In this document: piece after piece, positions 53,630 to 62,332 of the stretch | How positions within the stretch are numbered: position 1 is the stretch's first letter | Layout of the letters: each line of letters starts with the position of its first letter | Source of the DNA: Stappia stellulata DSM 5886 | GTDB lineage: Bacteria > Pseudomonadota > Alphaproteobacteria > Rhizobiales > Stappiaceae | Reading direction: 5' to 3' | Assembly (NCBI RefSeq): GCF_000423705.1 | Contig: NZ_KE384083.1 | Location: 558,001-622,000 of the forward strand | Length of the DNA: 64,000 bases | The notes under the pieces: model-generated | What the model saw: only the letters and a program-made list of their open reading frames with translations | Database searches by the model: none | What the model was told of the DNA's origin: nothing | Translations under genes and position numbers: made by a program

Positions 53630-54082
53630 TCACCCGCCCGGCGTCGGCGACCATCCGAAGCGCTTCTTGATGCGCAGCATCAGCATGTCGCGCACACTGC
53701 GGTAGCTGTCGAGGATCTGCTCGCGCGATCCCGTTGCCAGCGTCGGATCCGGGGTCGGCCAGTATTCCACGTCGACCGCCTCGGTGCGTGTCATCTCCAG
53801 CGCCTTGTGATGGGCTTCCGGGGCGAGTGTCACGACGAGATCGAAGCCCGATTCATCCAGCATCTCGAAGGTTTTCGGACGATGTTTGGCGAGATCGCAG
53901 CCGATCTCCGCCATCACCGCCTCGACGAAGGGATCGGGCACGCCTTCGCGCACGCCGCAGGAGCGCACGTAGATGCGCCGCGGGAACAGCTTTTCCGTGA
54001 TGGCCGCGGCCATCGGAGAGCGTACGGAATTCATGCCGCAGGCAAAGAGCACTGCACCGGGTATTGCCCCGGAGCTCGTCAC
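53630..54082 (-). CDS. Low molecular weight protein tyrosine phosphatase family protein
   Basis: 150 aa. P-loop phosphatase/arsenate reductase fold with ACGMNSVRSPMAAAI, containing C-x5-R (CGMNSVR). The expected downstream Asp acid is in the YWPTPDPTLA segment (DPT). It lies 5 bp from the UPF0262 gene, in the conserved order of this cluster in Hyphomicrobiales. Its own substrate is unknown; a role in protein tyrosine dephosphorylation is from family membership. Confidence 0.88.
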   Translation of the reverse strand: MTSSGAIPGAVLFACGMNSVRSPMAAAITEKLFPRRIYVRSCGVREGVPDPFVEAVMAEIGCDLAKHRPKTFEMLDESGFDLVVTLAPEAHHKALEMTRTEAVDVEYWPTPDPTLATGSREQILDSYRSVRDMLMLRIKKRFGWSPTPGG

Positions 54083-54087
54083 CGCCG

Positions 54088-54585
54088 CTACCCTTTCCAG
54101 TGCAGGGCGCAGACGAGGGTGAAGAGCCTTCGGGCCGTCTGCATGTCAACACGAATCTTGCCGTCGAGCCGGTCCATCAGGATCTGGGAGCCCTCGTTGT
54201 GAACGCCGCGCCGGCCCATGTCGATGGCCTCGATCTGGCTCGGCGTCGCCGTCTTGATCGCCTCGAAGTAGCTCTCGCAGATCATGAAGTAGTCCTTCAC
54301 GACCTTGCGCAAGGGTGTCAGCGACAGCATGTGCGTCACGACCGGGGCGCCGTCCTCGCGCGAGACCGCGAAGATCAGGCGTTTTTCGACCAGCGACAGC
54401 TTGAGCCGATAGGGCCCCGGCTCGTCCGCGACCGGCTCGAACTCATTGTCCTCGATGAGGTCGTAGATGGCGACGGCGCGCTCGTGCTCGATGTCCGGGG
54501 TGGAACGCGAGATCGAACCTTCATCGAGCTCGACGTCGACAAGGCGGGCCGTGCCCTGCCCGGCCGCGTTCTGCGGTGCTGTCAT
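54088..54585 (-). CDS. UPF0262 family protein
   Basis: 165 aa. The signature region starts [20 protein letters not shown], followed by [36 protein letters not shown], and the C-terminal [23 protein letters not shown]0262 proteins are restricted to alphaproteobacteria and of unknown function. The gene is conserved between hisD and the LMW phosphatase. The 105 bp between it and hisD contain no gene. Confidence 0.93.
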   Translation of the reverse strand: MTAPQNAAGQGTARLVDVELDEGSISRSTPDIEHERAVAIYDLIEDNEFEPVADEPGPYRLKLSLVEKRLIFAVSREDGAPVVTHMLSLTPLRKVVKDYFMICESYFEAIKTATPSQIEAIDMGRRGVHNEGSQILMDRLDGKIRVDMQTARRLFTLVCALHWKG

Positions 54586-54690
54586 CCCGTTTTCCTGTCG
54601 CCAGCGACACCCGAGCGGCGCCCGTTATCCTTCCAACACCTAACGCGGTCCGGGGCGTTCCGACAAGTGCCGAAGCGCGGCACGACCCTG

Positions 54691-55986
54691 CTAGAGATTG
54701 AGCCGGATGCCGACCGAACGTCCGTGCGCGGACAGACCTTCCGCTTCCGCCAGCGCAATCGCCGCCGGACCCAACTGCCGCAGATTGTCCGCGTTGCAGC
54801 GCAGGATCGACGTGCGCTTGACGAAGTCGAGCACCGAAAGGCCCGAGGAAAAGCGCGCCGAACGGGCCGTCGGCAGAACGTGGTTGGACCCACCGACATA
54901 GTCGCCGATGGCCTCCGGCGTGTAGCGGCCGAGAAACACCGCGCCCGCATTGCGGATGCGGTCGAACAGCGCATCGGGATCGGCGACGGCGAGCTCCAGA
55001 TGCTCCGCAGCGATGGCGTCGACGATCGGCGGCGCCTCGTCGAGCGACGACACGCAGATCACCGCGCCGAAATCGCGCCAGCTCGGAGCGGCGACGTCCT
55101 TGCGCGGCAGCACGGCAAGCTGACGCTCCACCGCCTGCTCGACGGCACTCGCGAAGTCGGCGTCGTCCGTGATCAGGATCGACTGTGCGCTGACGTCATG
55201 TTCCGCCTGGCTCAAGAGGTCGGCGGCGATCCAGTCCGGATCGTTCTCGCCATCGGCAACGACGAGGATTTCCGACGGGCCGGCGATCATGTCGATGCCG
55301 ACGGTGCCGAACACCCGCCGCTTGGCGGCGGCAACATAGGCGTTGCCCGGACCGACGATCTTGGAGACAGGCGCGATTGTTTCGGTTCCATGCGCGAGTG
55401 CGGCAATCGCCTGCGCGCCACCGATGCGGTAGATTTCCGTCACGCCGGCAAGATGCGCCGCCGCGAGAACCAGCGGATTGAGAACGCCGTCGGGGCTCGG
55501 CACGCACATGACGACCCGCTCCACGCCCGCGACCTTCGCCGGCACGGCGTTCATCAGGACGGAGGACGGATAGCTCGCGGTTCCGCCCGGAACATAGAGA
55601 CCCACCGCCTGGATCGCCGTCCAGCGCGAGCCAAGCTCAACGCCGATGGCGTCGGTGTAGCGGTCATCCTTCGGCATCTGGCGTTCGTGGTGCGAGGCGA
55701 TCCGGTCGCGCGCCAGCGTGAGCGCATCGAGCGTTTCCGCCGGGATCTTCTCAAGTGCCGCGGCAATCTCCTCCGCCGTCACCGTCAGCTCCGCGAGAGA
55801 GGCGGCCTTCAGCCGGTCGAAGCGCTCGGTGTAGGTCAGAAGCGCGGCATCACCATTGGCGCGCACATCCTCGATGATGTCGCGTACGACCGCATCGACA
55901 TCGGCGGACGCCTCCCGCTTGCTGGCGAGAAGCGTATCGAAACGGCCCTGAAAGTCAGGATCGGAGGTGGCGAGGCGAAGAGCCAA
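54691..55986 (-). CDS. hisD: Histidinol dehydrogenase
   Basis: 431 aa. HisD oxidises L-histidinol to histidine in two NAD-dependent steps with a zinc ion. Landmarks: GLYVPGGTASYPSSVLMNAV, VCVPSPDG, VTEIYRIGGAQAIAALAHGT, IVGPGNAYVAAAKRRVFG, the MIAGPSEILVVADGENDP segment, and LLSQAEHDVSAQSILITDD with His/Gln/Asp ligands; C-terminal VGGSNHVLPTARSARFSSGL. It sits apart from other his genes but in the stable Hyphomicrobiales context DUF2948-hisD-UPF0262. 45 bp after DUF2948. Confidence 0.97.
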   Translation of the reverse strand: MALRLATSDPDFQGRFDTLLASKREASADVDAVVRDIIEDVRANGDAALLTYTERFDRLKAASLAELTVTAEEIAAALEKIPAETLDALTLARDRIASHHERQMPKDDRYTDAIGVELGSRWTAIQAVGLYVPGGTASYPSSVLMNAVPAKVAGVERVVMCVPSPDGVLNPLVLAAAHLAGVTEIYRIGGAQAIAALAHGTETIAPVSKIVGPGNAYVAAAKRRVFGTVGIDMIAGPSEILVVADGENDPDWIAADLLSQAEHDVSAQSILITDDADFASAVEQAVERQLAVLPRKDVAAPSWRDFGAVICVSSLDEAPPIVDAIAAEHLELAVADPDALFDRIRNAGAVFLGRYTPEAIGDYVGGSNHVLPTARSARFSSGLSVLDFVKRTSILRCNADNLRQLGPAAIALAEAEGLSAHGRSVGIRLNL

Positions 55987-56031
55987 GGGTGTCTCCCGGG
56001 ATCACGATAGGGGTTGAACGCGCCGTTCAGG

Positions 56032-56469
56032 TCAGTCGAGCGTGTGGTGCGGCTTGTTATCGGTTGCCCAGGCCGCGCCCAGATCGGCGAGTTGAGCCTC
56101 GATGCATTCGACATCGAAGGACAAGGTGCCGCCGCCGGCGAAGAGCAGGTTGACCCGGCCCGCCGGGGCCTCGCCTTCCTCAAACTCCACCGCCAGCAGG
56201 GACAGGACCGCATCCTTGGCATCCTGGCGGATGTTGAGCGACTTCGGAGCGCCGACGCGCGCGAAAGACAATGCCGCGCGGCGGCGTTCGTGCTTGCGCT
56301 TCCGTCCACCGTCTTCCCCGTCCCAGGCAAACCGGTTCATGGTGACGACGAGATGCCGGTCGGCCGGAAAAAAGCGAATGTCCCCGACCTTCAAAACCGC
56401 ATCCTGCACCTGCGCGGAAATCACCGCCAGATCGTCCGGGTCTAGCGCGGCGAGTTTCAACTGCTCCAT
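56032..56469 (-). CDS. DUF2948 family protein
   Basis: 145 aa. MEQLKLAALDPDDLAVISAQ, then VQDAVLKVGDIRFFPADRHL and RFAWDGEDGGRKRKHERRRA identify DUF2948, an alphaproteobacterial family nearly always just upstream of hisD, as here. No catalytic motif visible. Start chosen at 56469 because it gives the conserved N-terminus MEQLKLAAL. The 215-bp space to the next rightward gene contains no recognised gene. Confidence 0.9.
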   Translation of the reverse strand: MEQLKLAALDPDDLAVISAQVQDAVLKVGDIRFFPADRHLVVTMNRFAWDGEDGGRKRKHERRRAALSFARVGAPKSLNIRQDAKDAVLSLLAVEFEEGEAPAGRVNLLFAGGGTLSFDVECIEAQLADLGAAWATDNKPHHTLD

Positions 56470-56684
56470 CGATGGATCGTCTCCAGCCAGAGTGTTTTGG
56501 TCTCGGAACGAGCGCGGGCTTGCCGCGAAGTCCGGCATAGACGTAATGGTTTCCCGCCGCAAGGCAACCTCGCGCCGCCCGTCCGGCCGGCCGGCACGAT
56601 CCGGACCGCCCCGCACGGCGTAGGCTCGTGTGAACCGGTGCGCTCCATTCTTCTTCCCGCCTCGCCCTGCAAGGAACCCGATTC

Positions 56685-57662
56685 ATGCCTTCAGCCTGCC
56701 CGCCCCGCATCGCCGTTATCGGCGCCGGTATCACCGGCCTTGCCTGCGCGTCGAGACTTGCGGCGGCCGGACTGCCATCGGTCGTCTTCGACAAGTCGCG
56801 CGGGCTTGGCGGGCGGATCGCAACCAGACGGGCGTCCGACGGCCTGACCTTCGACCATGGCGCCCAGTTCGCGACCGCCCGCGGGCCGGCGTTTGCCGGC
56901 TATATGCGTGATGCCATGACGCGTGGGGCCGCCCGCCTCTGGACAACAAGCGGAACGAGCGATGGCGAGCCGCGCTATCTCGGATCGCCGGGAATGTCCG
57001 CGCTCGTACGCCCGCTTGCCGAAAACCTCGACATTCGCAGTCGACACACGCTGACGTCTCTCCGCAGGAGCGGGTGCGAATGGCAGCTTTCTTTTGCCGA
57101 AACCGCGCGAACGGAAGTCGCCGACATCGTCGCGCTCTGCCTGCCCGCACCGCAGGTCGGCGCGCTCGTCCAGGGGTTTCCCGACGCAATGACCGCTCTT
57201 TCCGGCGTGGAGATTGCGCCCTGCTGGGCGCTCATGGTCGCCTTCGAGACCGCGGGGCCGGCACCGGCCCTTCCCGACGTTCTGGTGCCGGATGCCGGAC
57301 CGCTTTCATGGATCGCGTCGGAATCCGCCAAACCCGGACGCACCGACGCACCGCCGCGCCTGGTTCTCCACGCCAGCGCCAAATGGAGCACCGCCAATCT
57401 GGAGCTCGGCGATGAAGCGGCCACGCGCGCCCTTCTCGCCGCACTTCGCGACAGTGTCGGCATGTCCCTGCCCGGTATCGCCCATGCAAGCGCCCATCGC
57501 TGGCGCCATGCCAAGACGCTGACGTCGCTTGGCGCCCCCTTTTTGAGCATAGAAGCCAACACGCTGTTTGCCGGTGGCGACTGGTGTCTCGGCGCGCGCG
57601 TCGAGTGTGGCTTCGACAGCGGATTTGCGCTGGCGGAACGGATTGCCGAAACGGTCCCATAA
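56685..57662 (+). CDS. Renalase-like FAD-dependent oxidoreductase
   Basis: 325 aa. Rossmann FAD site RIAVIGAGITGLACASRLAA, continuing VFDKSRGLGGRIATRRASDG, and the FDHGAQFATARGPAF segment, typical of bacterial renalases and related amine-oxidase-like enzymes. The C-terminal FAD motif is FAGGDWCLGARVECGFDSGF. Renalases reoxidise isomeric dihydro-NAD(P) forms. Function of this paralogue is by family only. Monocistronic, rightward, between DUF2948 and the capsule operon. Confidence 0.87.
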   Translation: MPSACPPRIAVIGAGITGLACASRLAAAGLPSVVFDKSRGLGGRIATRRASDGLTFDHGAQFATARGPAFAGYMRDAMTRGAARLWTTSGTSDGEPRYLGSPGMSALVRPLAENLDIRSRHTLTSLRRSGCEWQLSFAETARTEVADIVALCLPAPQVGALVQGFPDAMTALSGVEIAPCWALMVAFETAGPAPALPDVLVPDAGPLSWIASESAKPGRTDAPPRLVLHASAKWSTANLELGDEAATRALLAALRDSVGMSLPGIAHASAHRWRHAKTLTSLGAPFLSIEANTLFAGGDWCLGARVECGFDSGFALAERIAETVP

Positions 57663-57997
57663 GCGGCACCGGCCTTTGTCTGCGGCACGCCGGCTGCGGC
57701 GGGATACATGAGCGCACCCCGGGTGGCGTAACCCCAACACGCCATGACAAAGGCGCCTTCTCTAAAATCTCGTCCTAAGGTTGCGCTGATGTCACAAGTG
57801 TCCAATAAGACCGTTAACGGTGAATAAACCCTATTGTCGCCACAGTGCTGGTAGCGTCTACTCCAGAATCCCACGCGCTCGAATGACTGGGTGGCAGTGC
57901 CGCATCCGCCGCCAAGGGTCTGGCAGAGAACGCGAGAGGCGGTTACAAGCACCGCACAGGGGCCCCGGCCCGCCGCAGGCGCATGAAACGAGTACCG
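57663..57997. promoter_or_regulatory. Upstream region of the capsule export operon
   Basis: 335 bp without a gene. It contains a perfect palindrome ACCGTTAACGGT (57810-57821) and, overlapping it, TTAA-CGGTGAA-TAAAC, which departs from the alphaproteobacterial CtrA consensus TTAA-N7-TTAAC at one base. Promoter elements for kpsEMT probably lie between here and 57990. CtrA control is speculative. Confidence 0.4.
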
Positions 57998-59263
57998 ATG
58001 TCCGATACCGCAAAGACGAATTCGGCTGACAAGGACGCGACCGAGACAGGCGATACTAAGAGCCGCCAGACATCGGTGATCCCTCTCAGGCTTGAGCAGG
58101 CTGCGGCCGCACTGTCTCGCCATCGGCAGACCGAACGCCGTCCGCGCGAGATCCGCAGGCTCATCCTGGCCGCATCATTCGTGCTCTGCGTTCTGGTCCC
58201 GACGTTGTTGGGCGCAGGCTATTTTCTGTTTATTGCCTCGGATCGCTATGCTGCAAGCGCCGGATTTTCCGTGCGCAGCACCGACAGCTCGGCGGTGGGA
58301 ACAGACTTTCTCGGTTCGCTCACCGGCCTTTCAAGCGTCGGCACGACGACAACAGATTCCTATATCCTGCTTCAGTATCTCAAGAGCCGGGAACTTCTCG
58401 AAAAGCTTCGGAAGGATATCGACTTTCATGCCATTTACGGTGGCCAGAACGTCGACTTCTTCTACCGACTGGATGAAGACGCCTCGATTGAATCGCTTGT
58501 CAAATACTGGGACTGGCTTATCACCACCTCCTTTGACAACACATCCTCGATCATGAGCTTCGAGGTCGAGGCTTTTTCTCCGCAGGACGCCGAAAAAATC
58601 GCCACGCTGATCGTGCGGTACAGCCAGGACCTGATCAACAGGCTTTCCGAAGAGGCTCGCAAGGACGCCGTGCAGTTCGCGAAAAAGGAAGTGGCGTCCG
58701 CGGAGCTGCGCCTGAAGATCATCCGGGAATCGATGCAGGTGTTTCGCTCTGCCTCCAATTCGGTCGATCCGACAGCGACGGCCGCCGCGCAGATCGAACT
58801 GATCACCGGTATCGAACAGCAACTTATCGACCTGCGGGCACGTCTCACCTCCCTCACCAGCTCGCTCGACGAAAGCTCGCCCCCCGTACAAAGGCTTCGC
58901 CAGCAGATCCGCTCCCTGGAAGAGCAGCTGACGCGCAAACAGTCGGAGATCGGTGGCACGACAGAGGCTCTGACCGGCAAGACAGTGAACCTCTCGGCCC
59001 TCATTGCAAATTACGAGGAGCTGAAAGTCGAGCAGGAGTTCGCCCAGCAGGCCTATGCGACGACGCTCGCCTCGCTGGAGCGCGCGCGCGCGGAGGCGGA
59101 TCGGCAGCAACGCTTCCTTGCCGTGTTCCGCGCACCAAGCCTGCCCGAGGAAGCGCTCTACCCCGAGCGTATGCTCAACAGCTTCCTCGTGTTTATCGTT
59201 GCGCTCATAGCCTGGGGTATCGGCACATTGATCGTCTATTCCGTACGCGATCACATGCGCTGA
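57998..59263 (+). CDS. kpsE: Capsule polysaccharide export inner-membrane protein (KpsE/CtrB type)
   Basis: 421 aa from ATG 57998 (an in-frame ATG at 57983 is possible). PCP-type protein of group 2 capsule export: first membrane helix at ~55-80 (LILAASFVLCVLVPTLLGAG), a long periplasmic coiled-coil region (~150-390, with LRQQIRSLEEQLTRKQSEIG), and a second membrane helix at the C-terminus (MLNSFLVFIVALIAWGIGTL). The AGFSVRSTDSSAVGTDFLGS segment after helix 1 is characteristic. It bridges the ABC transporter to an outer-membrane channel. First gene of kpsEMT. Confidence 0.9.
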   Translation: MSDTAKTNSADKDATETGDTKSRQTSVIPLRLEQAAAALSRHRQTERRPREIRRLILAASFVLCVLVPTLLGAGYFLFIASDRYAASAGFSVRSTDSSAVGTDFLGSLTGLSSVGTTTTDSYILLQYLKSRELLEKLRKDIDFHAIYGGQNVDFFYRLDEDASIESLVKYWDWLITTSFDNTSSIMSFEVEAFSPQDAEKIATLIVRYSQDLINRLSEEARKDAVQFAKKEVASAELRLKIIRESMQVFRSASNSVDPTATAAAQIELITGIEQQLIDLRARLTSLTSSLDESSPPVQRLRQQIRSLEEQLTRKQSEIGGTTEALTGKTVNLSALIANYEELKVEQEFAQQAYATTLASLERARAEADRQQRFLAVFRAPSLPEEALYPERMLNSFLVFIVALIAWGIGTLIVYSVRDHMR

Positions 59264-59343
59264 CACACGGCGTGCGCATAGCATAAGCTTGAAGCATCGA
59301 CCGAAGCCGGACAGGCTTGGAACAACCGACCTCACCGGATGCA

Positions 59344-60135
59344 ATGCCACCGATGGATATGACCAAGCAGGACAGTCTGTTGCGCACGCAAATCCGCGTG
59401 ATCGGCGCCCTTGTCCTTCGCGAGACACGGGTCACCTTCGGCAAGGCGAAGATGGGTTATCTCTGGGCGATCATGGAACCCATTTTCGGCACGGCGTTCC
59501 TTACGCTCATTTTTTCGATCGTGACCCGCCATCCGCCGATTGGAACAAGCTTTACGCTTTTTTTCGCCACGGGCATTCTGACATTTCAGTTCTACAGCAA
59601 GCTCGCAGACTCATTGATGGCCGTTTTTCAGGCCAATCGCGGGCTGATGGCATATCCGCTCGTCAAGGAAGTCGATGTGGTCATTGCGCGGTTCCTGCTG
59701 ATTGCCGCGACCTACACAACCATAATCATCGTGTTTTTTGGCGGACTGATTGCCCTCCAGATCGCCGACTATCCGGCCCATCTGGACACAGTTCTCCTCG
59801 CGATCCTCGCCGTCGCCCTGCTCGGTCTGGGAGCCGGATTGACGAATGCGGTTGTCATGATGCTTTGGCCGACGTGGAAGCAGCTCCACACCGTTTTGAC
59901 GCGACCGCTCTTCTTCATATCCGGCGTGTTCTTCATTCCCTCCAACTTTCCGCCGGATATTCGCTACATCCTGTCCTGGAACCCCATCCTTCACTGCATC
60001 GAGCTGTTTCGTGCCGGCTACTATCCGATGTACAATCCCCAGACACTGGATGTCAGCTATCTGTTCTTCTACATCGCAATCCTGCTGCTGATCGCATTCG
60101 GGTCGGAGCGCCTTTACCGAAAACACCAGAAGTAG
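59344..60135 (+). CDS. kpsM: Capsule polysaccharide ABC transporter permease (KpsM)
   Basis: 263 aa from ATG 59344. ABC-2 type permease with six helices. N-terminal IGALVLRETRVTFGKAKMGY, then LWAIMEPIFGTAFLTLIFS, the FFATGILTFQFYSKLADS loop, and FFISGVFFIPSNFPPDIRYI with WNPILHCIELFRAGYYPMY are KpsM/BexB signatures. Exports lipid-linked capsule chains across the inner membrane. The 80-bp gap from kpsE and the 9-bp gap to kpsT fit an operon. Upstream TTG at 59317 is a less likely start. Confidence 0.92.
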   Translation: MPPMDMTKQDSLLRTQIRVIGALVLRETRVTFGKAKMGYLWAIMEPIFGTAFLTLIFSIVTRHPPIGTSFTLFFATGILTFQFYSKLADSLMAVFQANRGLMAYPLVKEVDVVIARFLLIAATYTTIIIVFFGGLIALQIADYPAHLDTVLLAILAVALLGLGAGLTNAVVMMLWPTWKQLHTVLTRPLFFISGVFFIPSNFPPDIRYILSWNPILHCIELFRAGYYPMYNPQTLDVSYLFFYIAILLLIAFGSERLYRKHQK

Positions 60136-60144
60136 TCTAACGAC

Positions 60145-60807
60145 ATGATCTCATTCGACGGCGTTCGGAAAACCTACCGGATCGACGGCGTTCGCAAGGT
60201 CGTTCTCGAAGACCTGACAATGTCTCTTCCCGCGGGCAGGAATATTGCGATCCTTGGCCACAATGGAGCGGGAAAGTCGACACTCATGCGCCTGATCGCC
60301 GGAGCGGAGTTGCCGGACGAGGGACGTATTCATCGCTCGGCGCGGGTGTCCTGGCCGCTGGGCTTCAGCGGCGGCTTCGGCGGCGACATGACGGGCATCG
60401 AGAACGCGCGTTTCGTGGCGCGCATGTATGGAGAAGACAGCGAACGGATCATTGCGTTCGTCGAGGAGTTTTCCGAACTCGGCCCGTCGATGCGTGTGCC
60501 GATCCGAACCTACTCCAGCGGCATGAAAGCCCGGCTTGCCTTTGGCATCAGCATGGCGATCGATTTTGACTACTACCTGATCGACGAAGTGACGGCCGTC
60601 GGGGACACGCGTTTCAAGAAAAAATGCGAAGAGGTCTTCTCGTCCAAGCTCAAGCACGCGAAAGTCCTGATGACCTCGCACAGCACCGGAGCAATCCGGA
60701 AAATGTGTGAAAGTGGCTGCGTTCTTCACCAGGGCAAGATGCGTTATTTCGACGACATCGAAAAAGCAATCGAGTTGCACGATGACAACCAGACCCATGC
60801 TCCGTGA
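60145..60807 (+). CDS. kpsT: Capsule polysaccharide ABC transporter ATP-binding protein (KpsT)
   Basis: 220 aa. Walker A ILGHNGAGKSTLMRLIAG, switch region ending RVSWPLGFSGGFGGDMTGIE, signature IRTYSSGMKARLAFGISMAI, Walker B YYLIDEVTAVGD, and VLMTSHSTGAIRKMCESGCV with the H-loop. The YSSGM signature is typical of KpsT/BexA/CtrD. Last gene of the export operon; capsule synthesis and outer-membrane channel (kpsD) genes are not in the window. 176 bp without a gene follow before the convergent DUF2793 gene. Confidence 0.94.
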   Translation: MISFDGVRKTYRIDGVRKVVLEDLTMSLPAGRNIAILGHNGAGKSTLMRLIAGAELPDEGRIHRSARVSWPLGFSGGFGGDMTGIENARFVARMYGEDSERIIAFVEEFSELGPSMRVPIRTYSSGMKARLAFGISMAIDFDYYLIDEVTAVGDTRFKKKCEEVFSSKLKHAKVLMTSHSTGAIRKMCESGCVLHQGKMRYFDDIEKAIELHDDNQTHAP

Positions 60808-60983
60808 GCAGCAGTCCGATGGAAAGGTCTGACCGCCTGGCAGCGGCGCGCAGAAAAACATCGGAATTGGCTTCGCCGTGCCGTCGTCAGCGCCCCTCAG
60901 CGGGCAGCCAGCCCACACCGCGCCCTTCCTCGCAGTCTTGGACGCGACCTGTGCCGTGTCAGTCTCGTTCGTCGGGCCACACC

Positions 60984-62111
60984 CTATGTCGAGACAACAG
61001 ACCGGTCGGTGGCGCGACGCCAGTCACTGCCATCCGAAAACGCCAGAACCGAGCCGCCGGCGTCATCGAGTACATGGACGAGCGCCCCCGCCCCGACCGC
61101 TGTCGCTCCGGGAAGGTTGGCGACTGTAAATGACTTCACGCGAACCGGCCCGTCGACATCGAGTGTCGCAGACGGATCGCTTTTTCCAATACCGACGGAC
61201 CCCGTTTCTCCGTCAAGGACCAGATGGTTCCACTGTGTCGCCCCGTCGTGAGACGTCACAAGCCGTATCCTTGCATCATCCTGATACGAGCAGACATACA
61301 GGTCATCGATCCCCGCAGAACTGTCGGTTTCGGTGTATATGGCCGCCCGCTGCTGATGGTTGTGCGCGAGGACGATCAAGGCACGCGCACCATCCGTGGC
61401 ATCGGCATTCAGATACAGGCGGGGACTCGCACCGATGGTGTATCGCCCGATCTGGACCCCGCCCCCATTCGCCAGGGAGAAGTCCACATCTCCCCCGGCC
61501 CCATCAACCGACATGGCGTTGAGAAACGTGACGCCGTCCGCCGAAACCTTCAGCTGAAACGAGTTGCTTCCGGCAAGACCCATTTCCGCAAGACCGCTGT
61601 ACCCGGTCTGAAACACGATGCTTGCCGTGTCACCGGGGCCCATCTTGTTTATCTTCAGCCTGTGGCTGTCGCCCTGATGATTGAACAGTGAACTTGGCGA
61701 GGAAACCGCGAAACGTTCATAGTCGCTCACGCTGGCGTTGACGCCGAATTTCTGCGCGAATTCGATTGGAAGCGCCCGAAGGTCAAGCCAGTCGGTCCCG
61801 GACCAGAGCACGATTTGCATCTCGTCTTTCAGGACCGCGGACCAGCCAGGTCGCGGCATGTGATAGAGCCAGCCTTCCGCTTTGTAGACCGCCACCTGAC
61901 CATCTTTTCCCGCCCAGACACCGGTGGCGCCCGAAGAGACAATGTATCTGTCTTCCGCCATCGGCGACGGCGGCGCCTGCGCCAGCCCTCGGCTCTCGAC
62001 CACAAGCTGAACCAGGGCATCGAGGGCAATCAACGCTTCGTTGTGCGTGACGTGTTTCTGTCCCTGACTTCCTTCCATAAGAGGAAGGGCCAGATGCGGG
62101 GTATCGGCCAT
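60984..62111 (-). CDS. DUF2793 protein, GTA head-spike/phage-fibre-like
   Basis: 375 aa. The N-terminal ~110 residues are DUF2793: MADTPHLALPLMEGSQGQKH, then VTHNEALIALDALVQLVVES, AQAPPSPMAEDRYIVSSGAT and DEMQIVLWSGTDWLDL. The rest is beta-rich with glycine, resembling phage fibre/tail repeats (FSLANGGGVQIGRYTIGASP, SVGIGKSDPSATLDVDGPVR). DUF2793 occurs in the head-spike proteins (GhsA/GhsB type) of Rhodobacterales gene transfer agents, which bind capsule. Here it is convergent with capsule export genes and no other phage or GTA gene is visible. Recognition function is inferred. Confidence 0.82.
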   Translation of the reverse strand: MADTPHLALPLMEGSQGQKHVTHNEALIALDALVQLVVESRGLAQAPPSPMAEDRYIVSSGATGVWAGKDGQVAVYKAEGWLYHMPRPGWSAVLKDEMQIVLWSGTDWLDLRALPIEFAQKFGVNASVSDYERFAVSSPSSLFNHQGDSHRLKINKMGPGDTASIVFQTGYSGLAEMGLAGSNSFQLKVSADGVTFLNAMSVDGAGGDVDFSLANGGGVQIGRYTIGASPRLYLNADATDGARALIVLAHNHQQRAAIYTETDSSAGIDDLYVCSYQDDARIRLVTSHDGATQWNHLVLDGETGSVGIGKSDPSATLDVDGPVRVKSFTVANLPGATAVGAGALVHVLDDAGGSVLAFSDGSDWRRATDRSVVST

Positions 62112-62332
62112 GTGCGTTCTCCTGTCTCAGTGCAAGCGTCTCACAAGACAAGGGAGCGAGGATTAAGTTTTCCGACGCCGAGCCATGGATGGGCGAAACC
62201 TGTTTCCCAGGCGGCCAAGGATCCGGCCACGGCAATCTGCCGCCGGTGGCGGCTTCTGTGGCGAAACAATACGGGGGGCGAGGCGCATTTGCCCCGACAA
62301 GCCGGGCATGCTTGTCGGACAGGCGAAAGGCG

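Noticed and set aside
54064-56010. Plus-strand frame of ~648 codons opposite UPF0262 and hisD
   Set aside because: It crosses two well-supported genes on the other strand; no domain found.
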